Of a DNA stretch of 34,540 nt, positions 1 to 7,620 are shown in pieces. Under the pieces are notes generated by a model. It made no database searches and was not told the DNA's origin. It saw only the letters and a list, made by a program, of their open reading frames with translations. The first letter of the stretch is position 1. Each line of letters opens with the position of its first letter. A program made the position numbers and the translations under genes. The stretch comes from an uncultured Bacillota bacterium (lineage in GTDB: Bacteria > Bacillota > Clostridia > Peptostreptococcales > Anaerovoracaceae). The DNA is taken from the NCBI GenBank assembly GCA_927441425.1, contig CAKMKG010000042.1, positions 1 through 34,540 on the forward strand. Direction: 5' to 3'.

Positions 1-125
1 GTTTTGTGTATGGTATTTACGCTATCTATGCCAGTAAGCGCAACGGCAGCGACAGTATCAGACATATCGGGACATTGGGCAAATACAACAATCCAAAGCT
101 GGGTAAATAACAGTCTTACTGCAGG
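1..125. repeat. Inverted repeat arm, copy of 1162-1286
   Basis: Bases 1-118 are the exact reverse complement of 1169-1286. The match extends to 125/1162 with one mismatch at 119. The arm carries part of the signal peptide and first SLH repeat of the gene starting at 1334, in the opposite direction. At 116-118 it joins the 201-bp tandem repeat through the shared triplet TTA. Perfect identity, a tiny junction homology and a position at the very edge of the window suggest a fold-back chimera. A real inversion cannot be excluded. Confidence 0.9.
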
Positions 126-1334
126 TAAGTTACCTGCAACCACTCCGGTTACTCCTGCAGCAGTATAATCTGCTACAGTCGGTGCTGGATTCGTATTCAG
201 TGTCGCATAAGCTTCAATCAAGTCAATGGCAATGATCGCCACTGCTCCGTCAACAACAGCCTGAATCTCTCCCACTGTATCGACATCTACTGCCAGTAGG
301 GCATCTATCGCAGCATTTACTGCAGGTAAGTTACCTGCAACCACTCCGGTTACTCCTGCAGCAGTATAATCTGCTACAGTCGGTGCTGGATTCGTATTCA
401 GTGTTGCATAAGCTTCAATCAAGTCAATGGCTCTATCTGCAGCACTTAAGTGGCCGCCACCACCACCACCACCGCCGCCGCCGGTTGATTCATTTGTCGT
501 AAATGACAAAGATGTTGACTGGCTAAAGGGGGTGCTTCCTTCTGCAGCATAACGAACGATCAACGTATGATTTCCGCTGAAAACGAGTTTGTCGAATGTG
601 CTAAATTCATATGAATCCCAACTTGCAGAATCAAGCGCATACTCCATCGCCGTTGTCATGCCGGAGACAGTATTTGTCTCATCATTTCTTGTTACCAACG
701 GCGCGTCAGGCCTTGCGACGTATTTGTTTGACCTATCTAAGGTCACTACGGTTTCGCCTCGTTTGATAGAGGTTTGAGGGCTGAAGCTTCCGTCTGGATA
801 TCCGTTCATAATATTTACATTAGAAACTGCTCCGATTGCGCCTCGGCTCCATATCATACGTCGTACATCAGTAAACTTGCTTGCTGCTTCTTCACTCGCT
901 TGAAGCTTATTGATATTCATCATGATTGTGGCTGCTTCTTCGCGGCTGATTGCGATATCCGGCTTCATCGAACCATCAGGATATCCGCTGATATATCCGG
1001 CTTCCCTGGCAACTGCCACAGCATTATAATACCAAGCGTCTGATTTAACATCAGAAAACGATATCGATTTTGTAGCTGAATAGCCATAAGATCTATTGAC
1101 CAGAGTCATAAATTCTGCTCTGGAAATGTTTCTATCCGGTCTGAAACTACCATCAGGATAGCCTGCAATAAGACTGTTATTTACCCAGCTTTGGATTGTT
1201 GTATTTGCCCAATGTCCCGATATGTCTGATACTGTCGCTGCCGTTGCGCTTACTGGCATAGATAGCGTAAATACCATACACAAAACTGTAACTACGGCAA
1301 TTTTCTTTTTCATGCCTTTAAATATATATGTCAT
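1..1334 (-). CDS. SLH-domain surface protein, 3' part missing
   Basis: Exported cell-surface protein, probably held to secondary wall polymers by SLH domains. The start at 1334 is chosen because GAGGAGG lies 8 nt upstream; a second ATG at 1313 is in frame. A signal peptide covers about residues 8-33 and ends near VSATAA. Three SLH repeats follow at about 34-79, 92-138 and 152-198, each with the GYPDGS motif. Next is a beta-rich segment at about 207-280 (TNTVSG, HTLIVRYAAEG), then about twelve glycines, then repeats containing DYTAAGVTGVVAGN. The frame stays open to base 1, but codons below about 118 translate the antisense of the gene's own N-terminus, so the true C-terminus is not shown. The SLH assignment is firm; the function of the distal repeats is unknown. 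Confidence 0.8.
   Translation of the reverse strand, partial: MTYIFKGMKKKIAVVTVLCMVFTLSMPVSATAATVSDISGHWANTTIQSWVNNSLIAGYPDGSFRPDRNISRAEFMTLVNRSYGYSATKSISFSDVKSDAWYYNAVAVAREAGYISGYPDGSMKPDIAISREEAATIMMNINKLQASEEAASKFTDVRRMIWSRGAIGAVSNVNIMNGYPDGSFSPQTSIKRGETVVTLDRSNKYVARPDAPLVTRNDETNTVSGMTTAMEYALDSASWDSYEFSTFDKLVFSGNHTLIVRYAAEGSTPFSQSTSLSFTTNESTGGGGGGGGGGHLSAADRAIDLIEAYATLNTNPAPTVADYTAAGVTGVVAGNLPAVNAAIDALLAVDVDTVGEIQAVVDGAVAIIAIDLIEAYATLNTNPAPTVADYTAAGVTGVVAGNLPAVRLLFTQLWIVVFAQCPDMSDTVAAVALTGIDSVNTIHK
116..431 (-). repeat. Tandem coding repeat, 201-bp period
   Basis: Bases 116-230 and 317-431 are 115-bp direct repeats differing at one position (C204 versus T405). With the 86 bp between them they make a 201-bp, 67-residue unit inside the SLH gene. 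The repeated peptide includes LNTNPAPTVADYTAAGVTGV and NLPAVN, and the intervening part reads DALLAVDVDTVGEIQAVVDG. Similar GVTGV...DVDT..EIQ repeats occur in large bacterial surface proteins (recalled, not searched). More copies probably lie beyond the window. Confidence 0.85.
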
Positions 1335-1452
1335 GTAAAGTTCCTCCTCTTACTTTTAGAATTAAAGGTTTGGGTTTTTCATACAGTCATCTATATCACT
1401 CCCTTCCGTTATAAAGAATATGGTTAAGTCATTATTTCTCCGATGTAGGTTT

Positions 1453-1481
1453 ATAATATTCTGATTATAATAATATGTCAA
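1453..1481 (-). promoter_or_regulatory. Promoter of the SLH gene, in a 390-bp AT-rich gap
   Basis: On the minus strand TTGACA (1481-1476), a 17-base spacer and TATTAT (1458-1453) form a near-consensus promoter. Its leader to the ATG at 1334 is about 110 nt. In the leader, GAAGGGAG precedes a four-codon frame ATG-ACT-GTA-TGA starting at 1390, a possible leader peptide or chance. The rest of 1335-1643 is very AT-rich and shows no gene. Confidence 0.7.
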
Positions 1482-1643
1482 TGATTTATACAAATAATTA
1501 TAATGTTTTTTATTATACATTTATATTATATTATATATATAATAATAATTTAACAAATGTTCGTATATTCATTGACATCATTGCTTTGTTGCGAATATAA
1601 TTTCAATGCCGATCTTCGCACTAATGAAAATGCACAATAAAAA

Positions 1644-1680
1644 GTGAGCTGGCATCGTATGAAATACGATATCAGCTCAC
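1644..1680 (-). terminator. Terminator after the phd-like gene
   Basis: GTGAGCTG and CAGCTCAC plus inner ATCGTAT/ATACGAT arms form a hairpin with a two-base internal mismatch. On the minus strand it is followed by TTTTTATT. It lies just downstream of the antitoxin-like gene ending at 1726. Confidence 0.75.
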
Positions 1681-1725
1681 GTCAAAAAAGTCTTATTCAG
1701 CTACAGATTCTTTCTGCTTAAAATC

Positions 1726-2007
1726 TTATTTTATATCATTTCTTAATTGATCAATGGAGTAACTTTTTCTGATTCCTTCTTTCGGTAAAGACTCTGCAAA
1801 CTTGACAATCTCTTCACCCTCCAGGCTTTCCAGATACTCCAAAAATACTGCAACTCTTTCATATTCGGCAATAGAGAACAACACTGCATCCGGTTGGTTG
1901 TTTTTTAAAATAAAAATCTTACCTAATCTTTCTGCCATCTCTCTACTATTTTTATAATTCTTTATCATGTCTGAATTCGATACGATCATTTTTGTCGAAA
2001 TATTCAC
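1726..2007 (-). CDS. Phd/YefM-type antitoxin-like protein, orphan
   Basis: Small DNA-binding antitoxin-like protein of 93 residues. The N-terminal part, with SNSDMIKNYKN, AERLGKIFILKNNQPDAVL and SIAEYERV, follows the Phd/YefM pattern: a repressor fold in which the strand after GKIFILKNN is followed by a residue pair before a helix. The GTG at 2007 is preferred over an upstream frame opening at 2055 because AAGGGG sits 7 nt before it. The C-terminal tail (FAESLPKEGIRKSYSIDQLR) would be the toxin-binding part. No intact RelE, Doc or other toxin gene is adjacent; selO lies upstream and the SLH gene downstream. It may be an orphan antitoxin or a stand-alone regulator. The family call is from motif pattern only. 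Confidence 0.7.
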   Translation of the reverse strand: MNISTKMIVSNSDMIKNYKNSREMAERLGKIFILKNNQPDAVLFSIAEYERVAVFLEYLESLEGEEIVKFAESLPKEGIRKSYSIDQLRNDIK

Positions 2008-2057
2008 ATTAATTCCCCTTGCCTTATTTTTTTTGATAGTTATATAATACATCAAAA

Positions 2058-2085
2058 ATTATAATAAATCAATATATTATTGCAA
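2058..2085 (-). promoter_or_regulatory. Promoter of the phd-like gene
   Basis: Minus-strand TTGCAA (2085-2080), 16-base spacer, TATAAT (2063-2058). The expected transcript starts near 2051, upstream of the GTG at 2007. Antitoxins of this family usually bind their own promoter. Confidence 0.6.
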
Positions 2086-2180
2086 TTATTCTTGTAATAA
2101 TAATTATGGAATTTACTCTTTCATTCAGCGTAACAATAACTATATGATTATCGCCTTTCAAAATCCACAAATAAATTCTA

Positions 2181-3653
2181 TCAAGTCCCGCAAAAAGTAC
2201 GGTAAGGGCAGCTTGACGAATCTGGAGGAGCTGCATATTCCTCCTGCTCCGGAGAATAAGCAAAGGGGCTTGACAATGCTCTAAGAAACCGTTCCAATAC
2301 GCTGTAATCTTCGTGCCCTGCAGCTTCCAAAGCTTCTTCTACCCGGTGATTGCGGGGGATGATTGCAGGATTCTTTTCTTTCATCAATTGTAGTGCATCG
2401 GCTTTCGATTCCTCCTGCCTTCCCAGTCTTGCCAGCCACTTATCCTGCCACGCCGAGAATTCCTCCGTACCGTAAAAGGCCGTGTCTTCCAGCTTATCCA
2501 AGGTGAATGCCCGGAAGGTATTCGTATAATCCGCACCATACTTCTTCATCATTGCAAGTAGCTCATTGACAAAAGTTTCGTCCTGCGGTTCTTCATGAAA
2601 GAGCCCCAGCTTTTCTCTCATTCCGGTCAACCAGCTGCTGTAAAATAATTCATGAAAGCTGCTAAGGGCATCCTGTGCCTGAAGGACACTTTGCTCCTTA
2701 TCTTCATTGATTAAAGGCAAGAGGGTTTCAGCAAACTTCTTAAGATTCCATTGGGCAATACTCGGCTGATTACCGTAAGCATAGCGGCCGTGAATGTCTA
2801 TAGAGCTGAAAACAGTTGCCGGGTCATAGGTATCCATAAACGCGCAAGGGCCATAATCGATGGACTCACCGCTCAAGGCCATATTGTCCGTATTCATTAC
2901 ACCGTGAATAAACCCAACCAGCTGCCATTTGGCAATCAGGATCGCCTGACGCTTGATTACCTCTCTCAGGAGAGATCGATAAGGGTTTTCGTCTTCTCTA
3001 ATTTCGGGGAAATGCCTTTCAATGGTATAATCCGCCAATGTTCGAAGCTCCTGGTCCGTTCCCCATTTTGCAATATATTGAAAGGTTCCCACACGAATAT
3101 GGCTGTCCGCCACACGGGTCAGCACTGCACCGGGCTGTACGGTTTCTCGGTATACCGGTTCTCCGGTTGCCACAACGGCCAAGCTACGGGTAGTCGGAAT
3201 GCCAAAGGCATACATTGCCTCACTGATCACGTATTCGCGAAGCATCGGCCCAACTGCCGCACGGCCGTCGCCACCACGGGAGTATGGCGTTCGTCCCGCG
3301 CCCTTCAGTTGAATATCAACTCTCTTTCCTGCCTTTGTAATCTGCTCTCCGAGAAGCAAAGCCCTTCCGTCTCCCAGCATGGTGAAGTGTCCGAATTGAT
3401 GCCCTGCGTAGGCCTGCGCAAGGGGCGCAGAGCCTTCTGGAATTCGATTTCCCGCAAGGACAGCAATCCCTTCCTCACTGTTCAGATACGCGGCATTCAA
3501 GCCAAGGGACGCTGCCAATGAATGCTGAAGGATGATCAGCTTTGGTGCACGTACCGGTGTCGGATTTTGTCTGGTAAAAAAAACGTTAGGTAAAAGACCG
3601 TAGCTGCTTTCCAAGCTCCATCCTGATTTTATTACAGTGTCTTTCTCTGTCAT
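2181..3653 (-). CDS. selO: SelO-family protein adenylyltransferase (UPF0061)
   Basis: Pseudokinase-fold enzyme that moves AMP from ATP onto Ser, Thr or Tyr of proteins; SelO acts in redox stress in characterised homologues. Family motifs are intact over 490 residues: [12 protein letters not shown] (about 93-104), [16 protein letters not shown] (K117 the nucleotide-contacting lysine), [34 protein letters not shown] (N254) and DYGP (D266 in the metal position). The tail TFCGT is typical of the short bacterial branch. The ATG at 3653 has AGGG 7 nt upstream; the longer frame from 3689 has no ribosome site and begins only about 15 nt after the start expected from TATAAT at 3716-3711. It appears to be a single-gene unit. 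Family call is firm; targets are unknown. Confidence 0.93.
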   Translation of the reverse strand: MTEKDTVIKSGWSLESSYGLLPNVFFTRQNPTPVRAPKLIILQHSLAASLGLNAAYLNSEEGIAVLAGNRIPEGSAPLAQAYAGHQFGHFTMLGDGRALLLGEQITKAGKRVDIQLKGAGRTPYSRGGDGRAAVGPMLREYVISEAMYAFGIPTTRSLAVVATGEPVYRETVQPGAVLTRVADSHIRVGTFQYIAKWGTDQELRTLADYTIERHFPEIREDENPYRSLLREVIKRQAILIAKWQLVGFIHGVMNTDNMALSGESIDYGPCAFMDTYDPATVFSSIDIHGRYAYGNQPSIAQWNLKKFAETLLPLINEDKEQSVLQAQDALSSFHELFYSSWLTGMREKLGLFHEEPQDETFVNELLAMMKKYGADYTNTFRAFTLDKLEDTAFYGTEEFSAWQDKWLARLGRQEESKADALQLMKEKNPAIIPRNHRVEEALEAAGHEDYSVLERFLRALSSPFAYSPEQEEYAAPPDSSSCPYRTFCGT

Positions 3654-3746
3654 CACATTTCCCTCATTTTTTCTCGTGTTCTTTCTCATAGTGTCTGCTC
3701 ATATGATTTTATTATACCGCTGTAAGTTATTCTACAATCATCAGAA

Positions 3747-4343
3747 TCACAAAACAGCCGGCGAGAGAGTTGCTAAATTCAACATCAACCCGTGGGACAT
3801 ATAATCCGCCATCATGATCATATGGTCAACGATTCGGTCAAATATGTCGATCCCTCTTCTGTAGTCGCCCGAAAGGATTGCCAAAATTTCTTGATACATC
3901 ATGAAATGATACTCTTGTAGCAGCTGCTGCCACTGCGCCCTTTCCCAATAAGGGTTGATCTGGGTCAGAAATTCGGCAATTTGGACTCCAGTATTGTTCC
4001 AATCTCGCCAATATTGATCGGCTGCCTGATAATTATTATGAATCAGGGCTTCGGTAAGATTTCTTAAGGTAATCACCTGTTGTGTAAAATAATTCAAATA
4101 TTGCTCCGAAAGCTCCGGGCCATAGAAGCTTCGGGCGGTCTCATACATATCTACCGGTTCATGGTGCAGTCTTTCATAGATAGCTTCGATGCTTTCCGTT
4201 TGAAATTTCAATGCATGAACCAGCTCTCTGCTCCACATCGCATATTCCAGAGAGTGCAGCCTGAATTCGTTGATCAGATTCATCTGTTCATAGGTGAGAT
4301 ATCGGGATCCGTCAAATCGGTTATGGGTAGGAATCGGAAACAC
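3747..4343 (-). CDS. Uncharacterised helical protein, paralogue of 19908-20492
   Basis: Predicted soluble, all-helical protein of about 195 residues with no signal peptide or membrane segment. It shares a pattern with the gene at 19908: LTYEQMN, YAMWSREL, PVDMYETARSFYG, IAEFLTQINPYW, LSGDYRRGIDIFDRI and MADYMSHG. From memory, database relatives of this small clostridial family are often labelled 'acetylglutamate kinase', but no kinase motif is visible and I do not accept that function. The start is unclear. GTG at 4343 directly abuts AAAGGGA, whereas ATT at 4334 sits 8 nt after AAGGGAG and would give the same N-terminal length as the paralogue. Role unknown. Confidence 0.75.
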   Translation of the reverse strand: MFPIPTHNRFDGSRYLTYEQMNLINEFRLHSLEYAMWSRELVHALKFQTESIEAIYERLHHEPVDMYETARSFYGPELSEQYLNYFTQQVITLRNLTEALIHNNYQAADQYWRDWNNTGVQIAEFLTQINPYWERAQWQQLLQEYHFMMYQEILAILSGDYRRGIDIFDRIVDHMIMMADYMSHGLMLNLATLSPAVL

Positions 4344-4402
4344 TCCCTTTCAGCAAATATAATATTATATGCCCCGGTAAAGAAAACAGTTCTCATAGAA
4401 AA

Positions 4403-4430
4403 GAAGACCTCCCGTCACAGGGAAGTCTTC
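4403..4430 (-). terminator. Terminator of the amino-acid ABC operon
   Basis: An 11-bp stem (one G-U pair) with a six-base loop, GAAGACTTCCC / GGGAGGTCTTC on the minus strand, followed by TTTTCT. It lies 47 bp past the ATPase stop. Confidence 0.8.
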
Positions 4431-4477
4431 CTTACATTTTATCTTTACTATTACAATTTTCTCTTCAGCGAAGATGG

Positions 4478-5215
4478 CTATACCGATAAAACCTTCTTTA
4501 GGAATTCCATGGTTCTCGGATTTTTCGGGTTTGCAAATATCTCTGCAGGAGGCGCTTCCTCCATGATGATGCCTTCATCCATGAAGATTACCCTGTCAGC
4601 TACATCCTTCGCAAATCCCATTTCATGTGTAACCACGACCATCGTCATACCCATGGAAGCAAGCTCTTTCATGACGGCTAGAACTTCTCCGACCATTTCC
4701 GGATCAAGGGCAGAAGTCGGTTCATCAAAAAGCATGATATCCGGTTCCATAGCGAGTGCTCTTGCGATGGCAACCCGCTGCATCTGGCCGCCGGAAAGCT
4801 GTCTTGGTTTTGCGTTTACTTTATCCGAGAGGCCAACTCGCTCCAACAGTTCAATTGCCTTTTGCTCCGCCTCTATTTTTGTCTTGAGCTTCAGCTCCAA
4901 GGGCGCCATCATGATGTTTTCCTTGACGCTGAGGTGGGGGAACAGGTTGAACTGCTGAAACACCATTCCGATATGTCTTCTTGTTTTATTGATATCCACT
5001 TTGGGATCTGTGATCCTAATGTCATCGACTGTGATATCGCCGTGAGTCGGCTCCTCCAGACGGTTGATGCATCTTAATAAGGTCGATTTTCCTGATCCGC
5101 TGGGTCCGATAACACAGACGACCTGTCCTTTTTTAATCTCCAGATTGATCCCTTTGAGCACTTCCAGATGGCCAAAGTGTTTATGAAGGTTGTTTACGAT
5201 GATCTGTGCTGTCAT
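4478..5215 (-). CDS. glnQ: Polar amino-acid ABC transporter ATP-binding protein
   Basis: ATPase that drives uptake of a polar amino acid from the membrane's inner face. Of 245 residues, Walker [10 protein letters not shown] is at 37-45, the Q-loop at VFQQFN, the signature LSGGQ at 140-144, Walker B MLFDEP at 161-166 and the H-loop histidine at 197. Length and the LEELPTHG-like and [12 protein letters not shown] segments match the GlnQ/ArtP/HisP group. Its ATG overlaps the permease stop as ATGA (5215-5212), so the two are translationally coupled. The operon runs binding protein, permease, ATPase. The exact amino acid cannot be told from this subunit; glnQ is used as a family symbol. Confidence 0.92.
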   Translation of the reverse strand: MTAQIIVNNLHKHFGHLEVLKGINLEIKKGQVVCVIGPSGSGKSTLLRCINRLEEPTHGDITVDDIRITDPKVDINKTRRHIGMVFQQFNLFPHLSVKENIMMAPLELKLKTKIEAEQKAIELLERVGLSDKVNAKPRQLSGGQMQRVAIARALAMEPDIMLFDEPTSALDPEMVGEVLAVMKELASMGMTMVVVTHEMGFAKDVADRVIFMDEGIIMEEAPPAEIFANPKNPRTMEFLKKVLSV

Positions 5216-5877
5216 ATCTGCACCTTCCTCTCAACGAGCTTTGCGACGTAGGTGAGTATGCCAATCAAAACGAGGTAGTATATTGCGACCCAGGTATAGG
5301 TTGCAAAGGACTCCATGGTACGGCCTACATAAATTTTCGCCTGATACATGATCTCCGCAAGGCCAATGACCGAAATAAGAGATGAATCCTTTATTGTGAT
5401 GATGAACTGATTGACCAAGGATGGCAAGCAGATGCGGAACGCCTGCGGCAGAATGACCTTCCTCATTGCCTGTGCTTGTGACAGGCCAAGGCTTCTTGCC
5501 GCTTCCATTTGACCGGTGTTCACCGCATTGATGGCTCCCCGGAAAATTTCAGACATATAGGCTCCGGCATTCAACGTCAGAGTAATCAGCCCAGCGCTAA
5601 AAGGTGTTAATCTTACGTCAAATCCCATAAACTGAAGCAGCTGGGGAATCGCAAAATAAACATAAAACACCTGAACCAGCATCGGGGTTCCTCTGATTAG
5701 TCCAACATATGCTTTCGATATCCAGCGAAGGGGTGCTTTTTTTGACATGCCGAAGAAGCATGTACACAATCCCAGTGCAAATGCCAATAGAAGGGACAAT
5801 ACCGATACTTCTATAGTGATCCATAAGCCCTTAAGCAGAAGCGGATTTACTTCACTGAAAACTTTACCTAAATTCAT
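5212..5877 (-). CDS. glnP: Polar amino-acid ABC transporter permease
   Basis: Membrane subunit of 221 residues in the HisMQ/GlnP group. About five hydrophobic segments are visible. The sequence [19 protein letters not shown] and the EAA-type loop [20 protein letters not shown], which docks on the ATPase, are diagnostic. GAGGAAAAAAG precedes the ATG at 5877. It lies 15 bp after the binding-protein gene and overlaps the ATPase start by 4 nt. With a single permease gene the transporter is likely a permease homodimer. Substrate is unresolved. Confidence 0.92.
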   Translation of the reverse strand: MNLGKVFSEVNPLLLKGLWITIEVSVLSLLLAFALGLCTCFFGMSKKAPLRWISKAYVGLIRGTPMLVQVFYVYFAIPQLLQFMGFDVRLTPFSAGLITLTLNAGAYMSEIFRGAINAVNTGQMEAARSLGLSQAQAMRKVILPQAFRICLPSLVNQFIITIKDSSLISVIGLAEIMYQAKIYVGRTMESFATYTWVAIYYLVLIGILTYVAKLVERKVQI

Positions 5878-5892
5878 CTTTTTTCCTCATCA

Positions 5893-6672
5893 TTATTCAG
5901 CAGCAATATATTTGTCTATGATCTCCTGGTACTTACCATTCTCACGAATATTGGTCAGTCCTGCATCAAACATTTCCAGAAGCTCTGTATTTTTACCCTT
6001 CAGCACTGCAAAGCCGTAAGAGGATCCCTTTTCCATATCGGTAACCATCTTCAGACCATTGCCCTGTGTGATTCCGTATCCCATTACCGGATAATCTTCG
6101 AAGCAAGCTACGGAGTTTCCTGTTTTTACATCTTCATACATCAGTGGGGATTCATCAAAATAAACAAGCTCAAATCCATATTGATCCATAATGGATTCTG
6201 CAAAGGTTGCACCTTCTGTACCGGTCTTAACTGCTACTTTCTTTTCGGTCAGGTCTGCATAGGATGCGATTGCATCGTCGTCTGCTGCGATTGCCATTAC
6301 AACTCCAGAATCATAGTAAGGCGCAGAGAAATCATATTTCAACTGACGTTCTTCTGTGATGCTCATGCCTGCAATAACTGCGTCTGTCTGGTTGGATTCC
6401 AGAGCCGCTACTGCTGCGCTGAATCCCAACGGATTGAGTTCGTACGCAAAGCCCTGGTCCTCGGCGATGGCGGCAAGGATCTCGATATCGATTCCAACAT
6501 AATCACCGGCTTCATTCTGGAATTCAAATGGGGCAAAGGTTGTATCGGTTGCGATATTATACACGGTTGCTTCCGGAGTCTCCTCTGCAGGTTCCTCTTG
6601 TGCGCCGCCGCAGCCTACCATCATACCCATTGCCAATAATAAAATCAAAGCCAAACTTAAAAACTTTTTCAT
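5893..6672 (-). CDS. Amino-acid-binding lipoprotein (SBP family 3)
   Basis: Extracellular receptor of the amino-acid ABC transporter, 259 residues. A lipoprotein signal peptide (MKKFLSLALILLLAMG) ends at the lipobox VGC with Cys21 as the lipid site. The mature part follows the type 3 solute-binding fold: NIATDTTFAPFEFQNE, GIDIEILAAIAED, DAVIAGMSITEERQ (the arginine usually binds the ligand carboxylate), FSAPYYDSGVVMA and VAVKTGTEGATFA. AAGGAGG lies 8 nt before the ATG. It is first in the operon and faces the argA-like gene across a 260-bp divergent region. The ligand is probably a polar or basic amino acid, judged by family only. Confidence 0.92.
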   Translation of the reverse strand: MKKFLSLALILLLAMGMMVGCGGAQEEPAEETPEATVYNIATDTTFAPFEFQNEAGDYVGIDIEILAAIAEDQGFAYELNPLGFSAAVAALESNQTDAVIAGMSITEERQLKYDFSAPYYDSGVVMAIAADDDAIASYADLTEKKVAVKTGTEGATFAESIMDQYGFELVYFDESPLMYEDVKTGNSVACFEDYPVMGYGITQGNGLKMVTDMEKGSSYGFAVLKGKNTELLEMFDAGLTNIRENGKYQEIIDKYIAAE

Positions 6673-6757
6673 GTCATTCTCCTCCTTAGATTTTTAAAGA
6701 TATATACAGACCATTATACATTAAAACCCCCTATGAGCGAAATAGGTTTGTTAAAAA

Positions 6758-6785
6758 ATTGTATAAATTAATACAAGTATACAAT
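6758..6785. promoter_or_regulatory. Overlapping palindromes in the divergent region
   Basis: Two nested inverted repeats share the left half-site: TTGTAT-AAATTA-ATACAA at 6759-6776 and ATTGTATA / TATACAAT at 6758-6765 and 6778-6785. They lie between the amino-acid transporter and the argA-like gene and upstream of a TATAAT for the transporter, so an operator is plausible. The spacing does not match the 14-base core of a normal ArgR box. The binding protein is unknown. Confidence 0.45.
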
Positions 6786-6870
6786 ATTTTTAATGGGATG
6801 AACTAGAAATATTGGAAGCTCCCAAAGGAAGTTTTCCTTTACTCATATGCATAATTATAAGTTTCATGTA

Positions 6871-6899
6871 TTGTGTTATCCTGCAATATCTGTTATCAT
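6871..6899 (+). promoter_or_regulatory. Promoter of the argA-like gene
   Basis: TTGTGT (6871-6876), 17-base spacer and TATCAT (6894-6899), with an extended TGT just before the -10. The transcript would start near 6906, after the upstream ATG at 6847, which supports the start at 6937. Confidence 0.6.
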
Positions 6900-6936
6900 G
6901 TACAAAATGTTACGTTGGTGGAAGAGAGGTAAGGCA

Positions 6937-7398
6937 ATGTCGATCAGAAAAGCAAGGCTGTCCGATTCAGAAGCGATACATAAGCTTGTGAATTATTATG
7001 CAAAAAAGGGATTGATGCTCGCTCGTTCGAGAAGCTCGATCTATGAAAATATCAGGAATTACTCTGTTATGGAAATTGATGGCGAAGTGGTCGGGATCGG
7101 CGCTCTGTCTATCCTTTGGCTTGACCTTGCCGAAATCAGAACGCTGGCAGTAAAAGAAAGCCTCTCCGGTCAAGGCATTGGCAAAAAACTCGTCGAACAT
7201 TTTATTCAGGAAGCAAAAGACTTGGGTCTCAACAAGGTTTTTACGCTGACGTATAAGACGGAATTTTTTCAAAAATGCGGATTCAATGTAATAAGCAAGG
7301 ATCATATGCCCCATAAGATTTGGAAGGATTGTTTGAATTGTCCCAAGTTTCCAAACTGCGACGAAGTGCTGATGTCCATCGAAATTGAAACGAAATAA
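6937..7398 (+). CDS. argA: GNAT N-acetyltransferase, short ArgA-like type
   Basis: Predicted cytoplasmic acetyl-CoA-dependent N-acetyltransferase of 153 residues, close to the stand-alone GNAT form of N-acetylglutamate synthase, the first step of arginine synthesis. Visible features are IRKARLSDSEAIHKLVNYYA, GEVVGIGALSILW, LAEIRTLAVKE, the acetyl-CoA loop GQGIGKKL, TYKTEFFQKCGF and the tail KIWKDCLNCPKFPNCDEVLM. That cysteine-rich ending is common in this subfamily. The ATG at 6937 has GAGAGGT 7-8 nt upstream; a longer frame from 6847 precedes the likely transcription start. Opposite it lies an amino-acid ABC transporter. Substrate glutamate is inferred from family. Confidence 0.82.
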   Translation: MSIRKARLSDSEAIHKLVNYYAKKGLMLARSRSSIYENIRNYSVMEIDGEVVGIGALSILWLDLAEIRTLAVKESLSGQGIGKKLVEHFIQEAKDLGLNKVFTLTYKTEFFQKCGFNVISKDHMPHKIWKDCLNCPKFPNCDEVLMSIEIETK

Positions 7399-7411
7399 AG
7401 TCAGGTTAATG

Positions 7412-7448
7412 CAACACCTTCCGGAGGAAACCCGGAAGGTGTTGTTAT
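7412..7448 (+). terminator. Terminator of the argA-like gene
   Basis: A 13-bp perfect stem, CAACACCTTCCGG (7412-7424) with CCGGAAGGTGTTG (7432-7444), and a 7-base loop, followed by TTATTT. Confidence 0.88.
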
Positions 7449-7506
7449 TTCCTATCAATTTCTATGATCTTCATTTGTCAAGATTACACGGGAAGCGATT
7501 CGGCTC

Positions 7507-7535
7507 TTGACGGATGTTTTATATGGTGGTATAAC
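7507..7535 (+). promoter_or_regulatory. Promoter of the AEC carrier gene
   Basis: TTGACG (7507-7512), 17-base spacer and TATAAC (7530-7535). It leaves a leader of about 80 nt before the ATG at 7621. No clear operator is seen. Confidence 0.65.
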
Positions 7536-7620
7536 GGGTAAGTATAGTCTTGCGTTGATTATACTAATTTTAGTCCTGTATTATGATCCGGACTTCACAA
7601 TATAACGAAAGGTAGATAGA

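Noticed and set aside
116..431. Direct repeats as a CRISPR array
   Set aside because: Only two copies, 115 bp long, in frame within a coding region with a 201-bp period.
2069..2263. Short hydrophobic frame between the antitoxin-like gene and selO as a possible toxin
   Set aside because: It begins within selO in another frame, lacks a ribosome site and does not show a RelE/ParE motif set.
2751..3521. Long plus-strand open frame inside selO
   Set aside because: It lies fully antisense to a gene with intact family motifs, has no ribosome site and no recognisable protein features.
3747..4343. Acetylglutamate kinase function for the helical protein
   Set aside because: No amino-acid kinase glycine loops or ATP-binding motifs are visible and the length and helical pattern do not fit.
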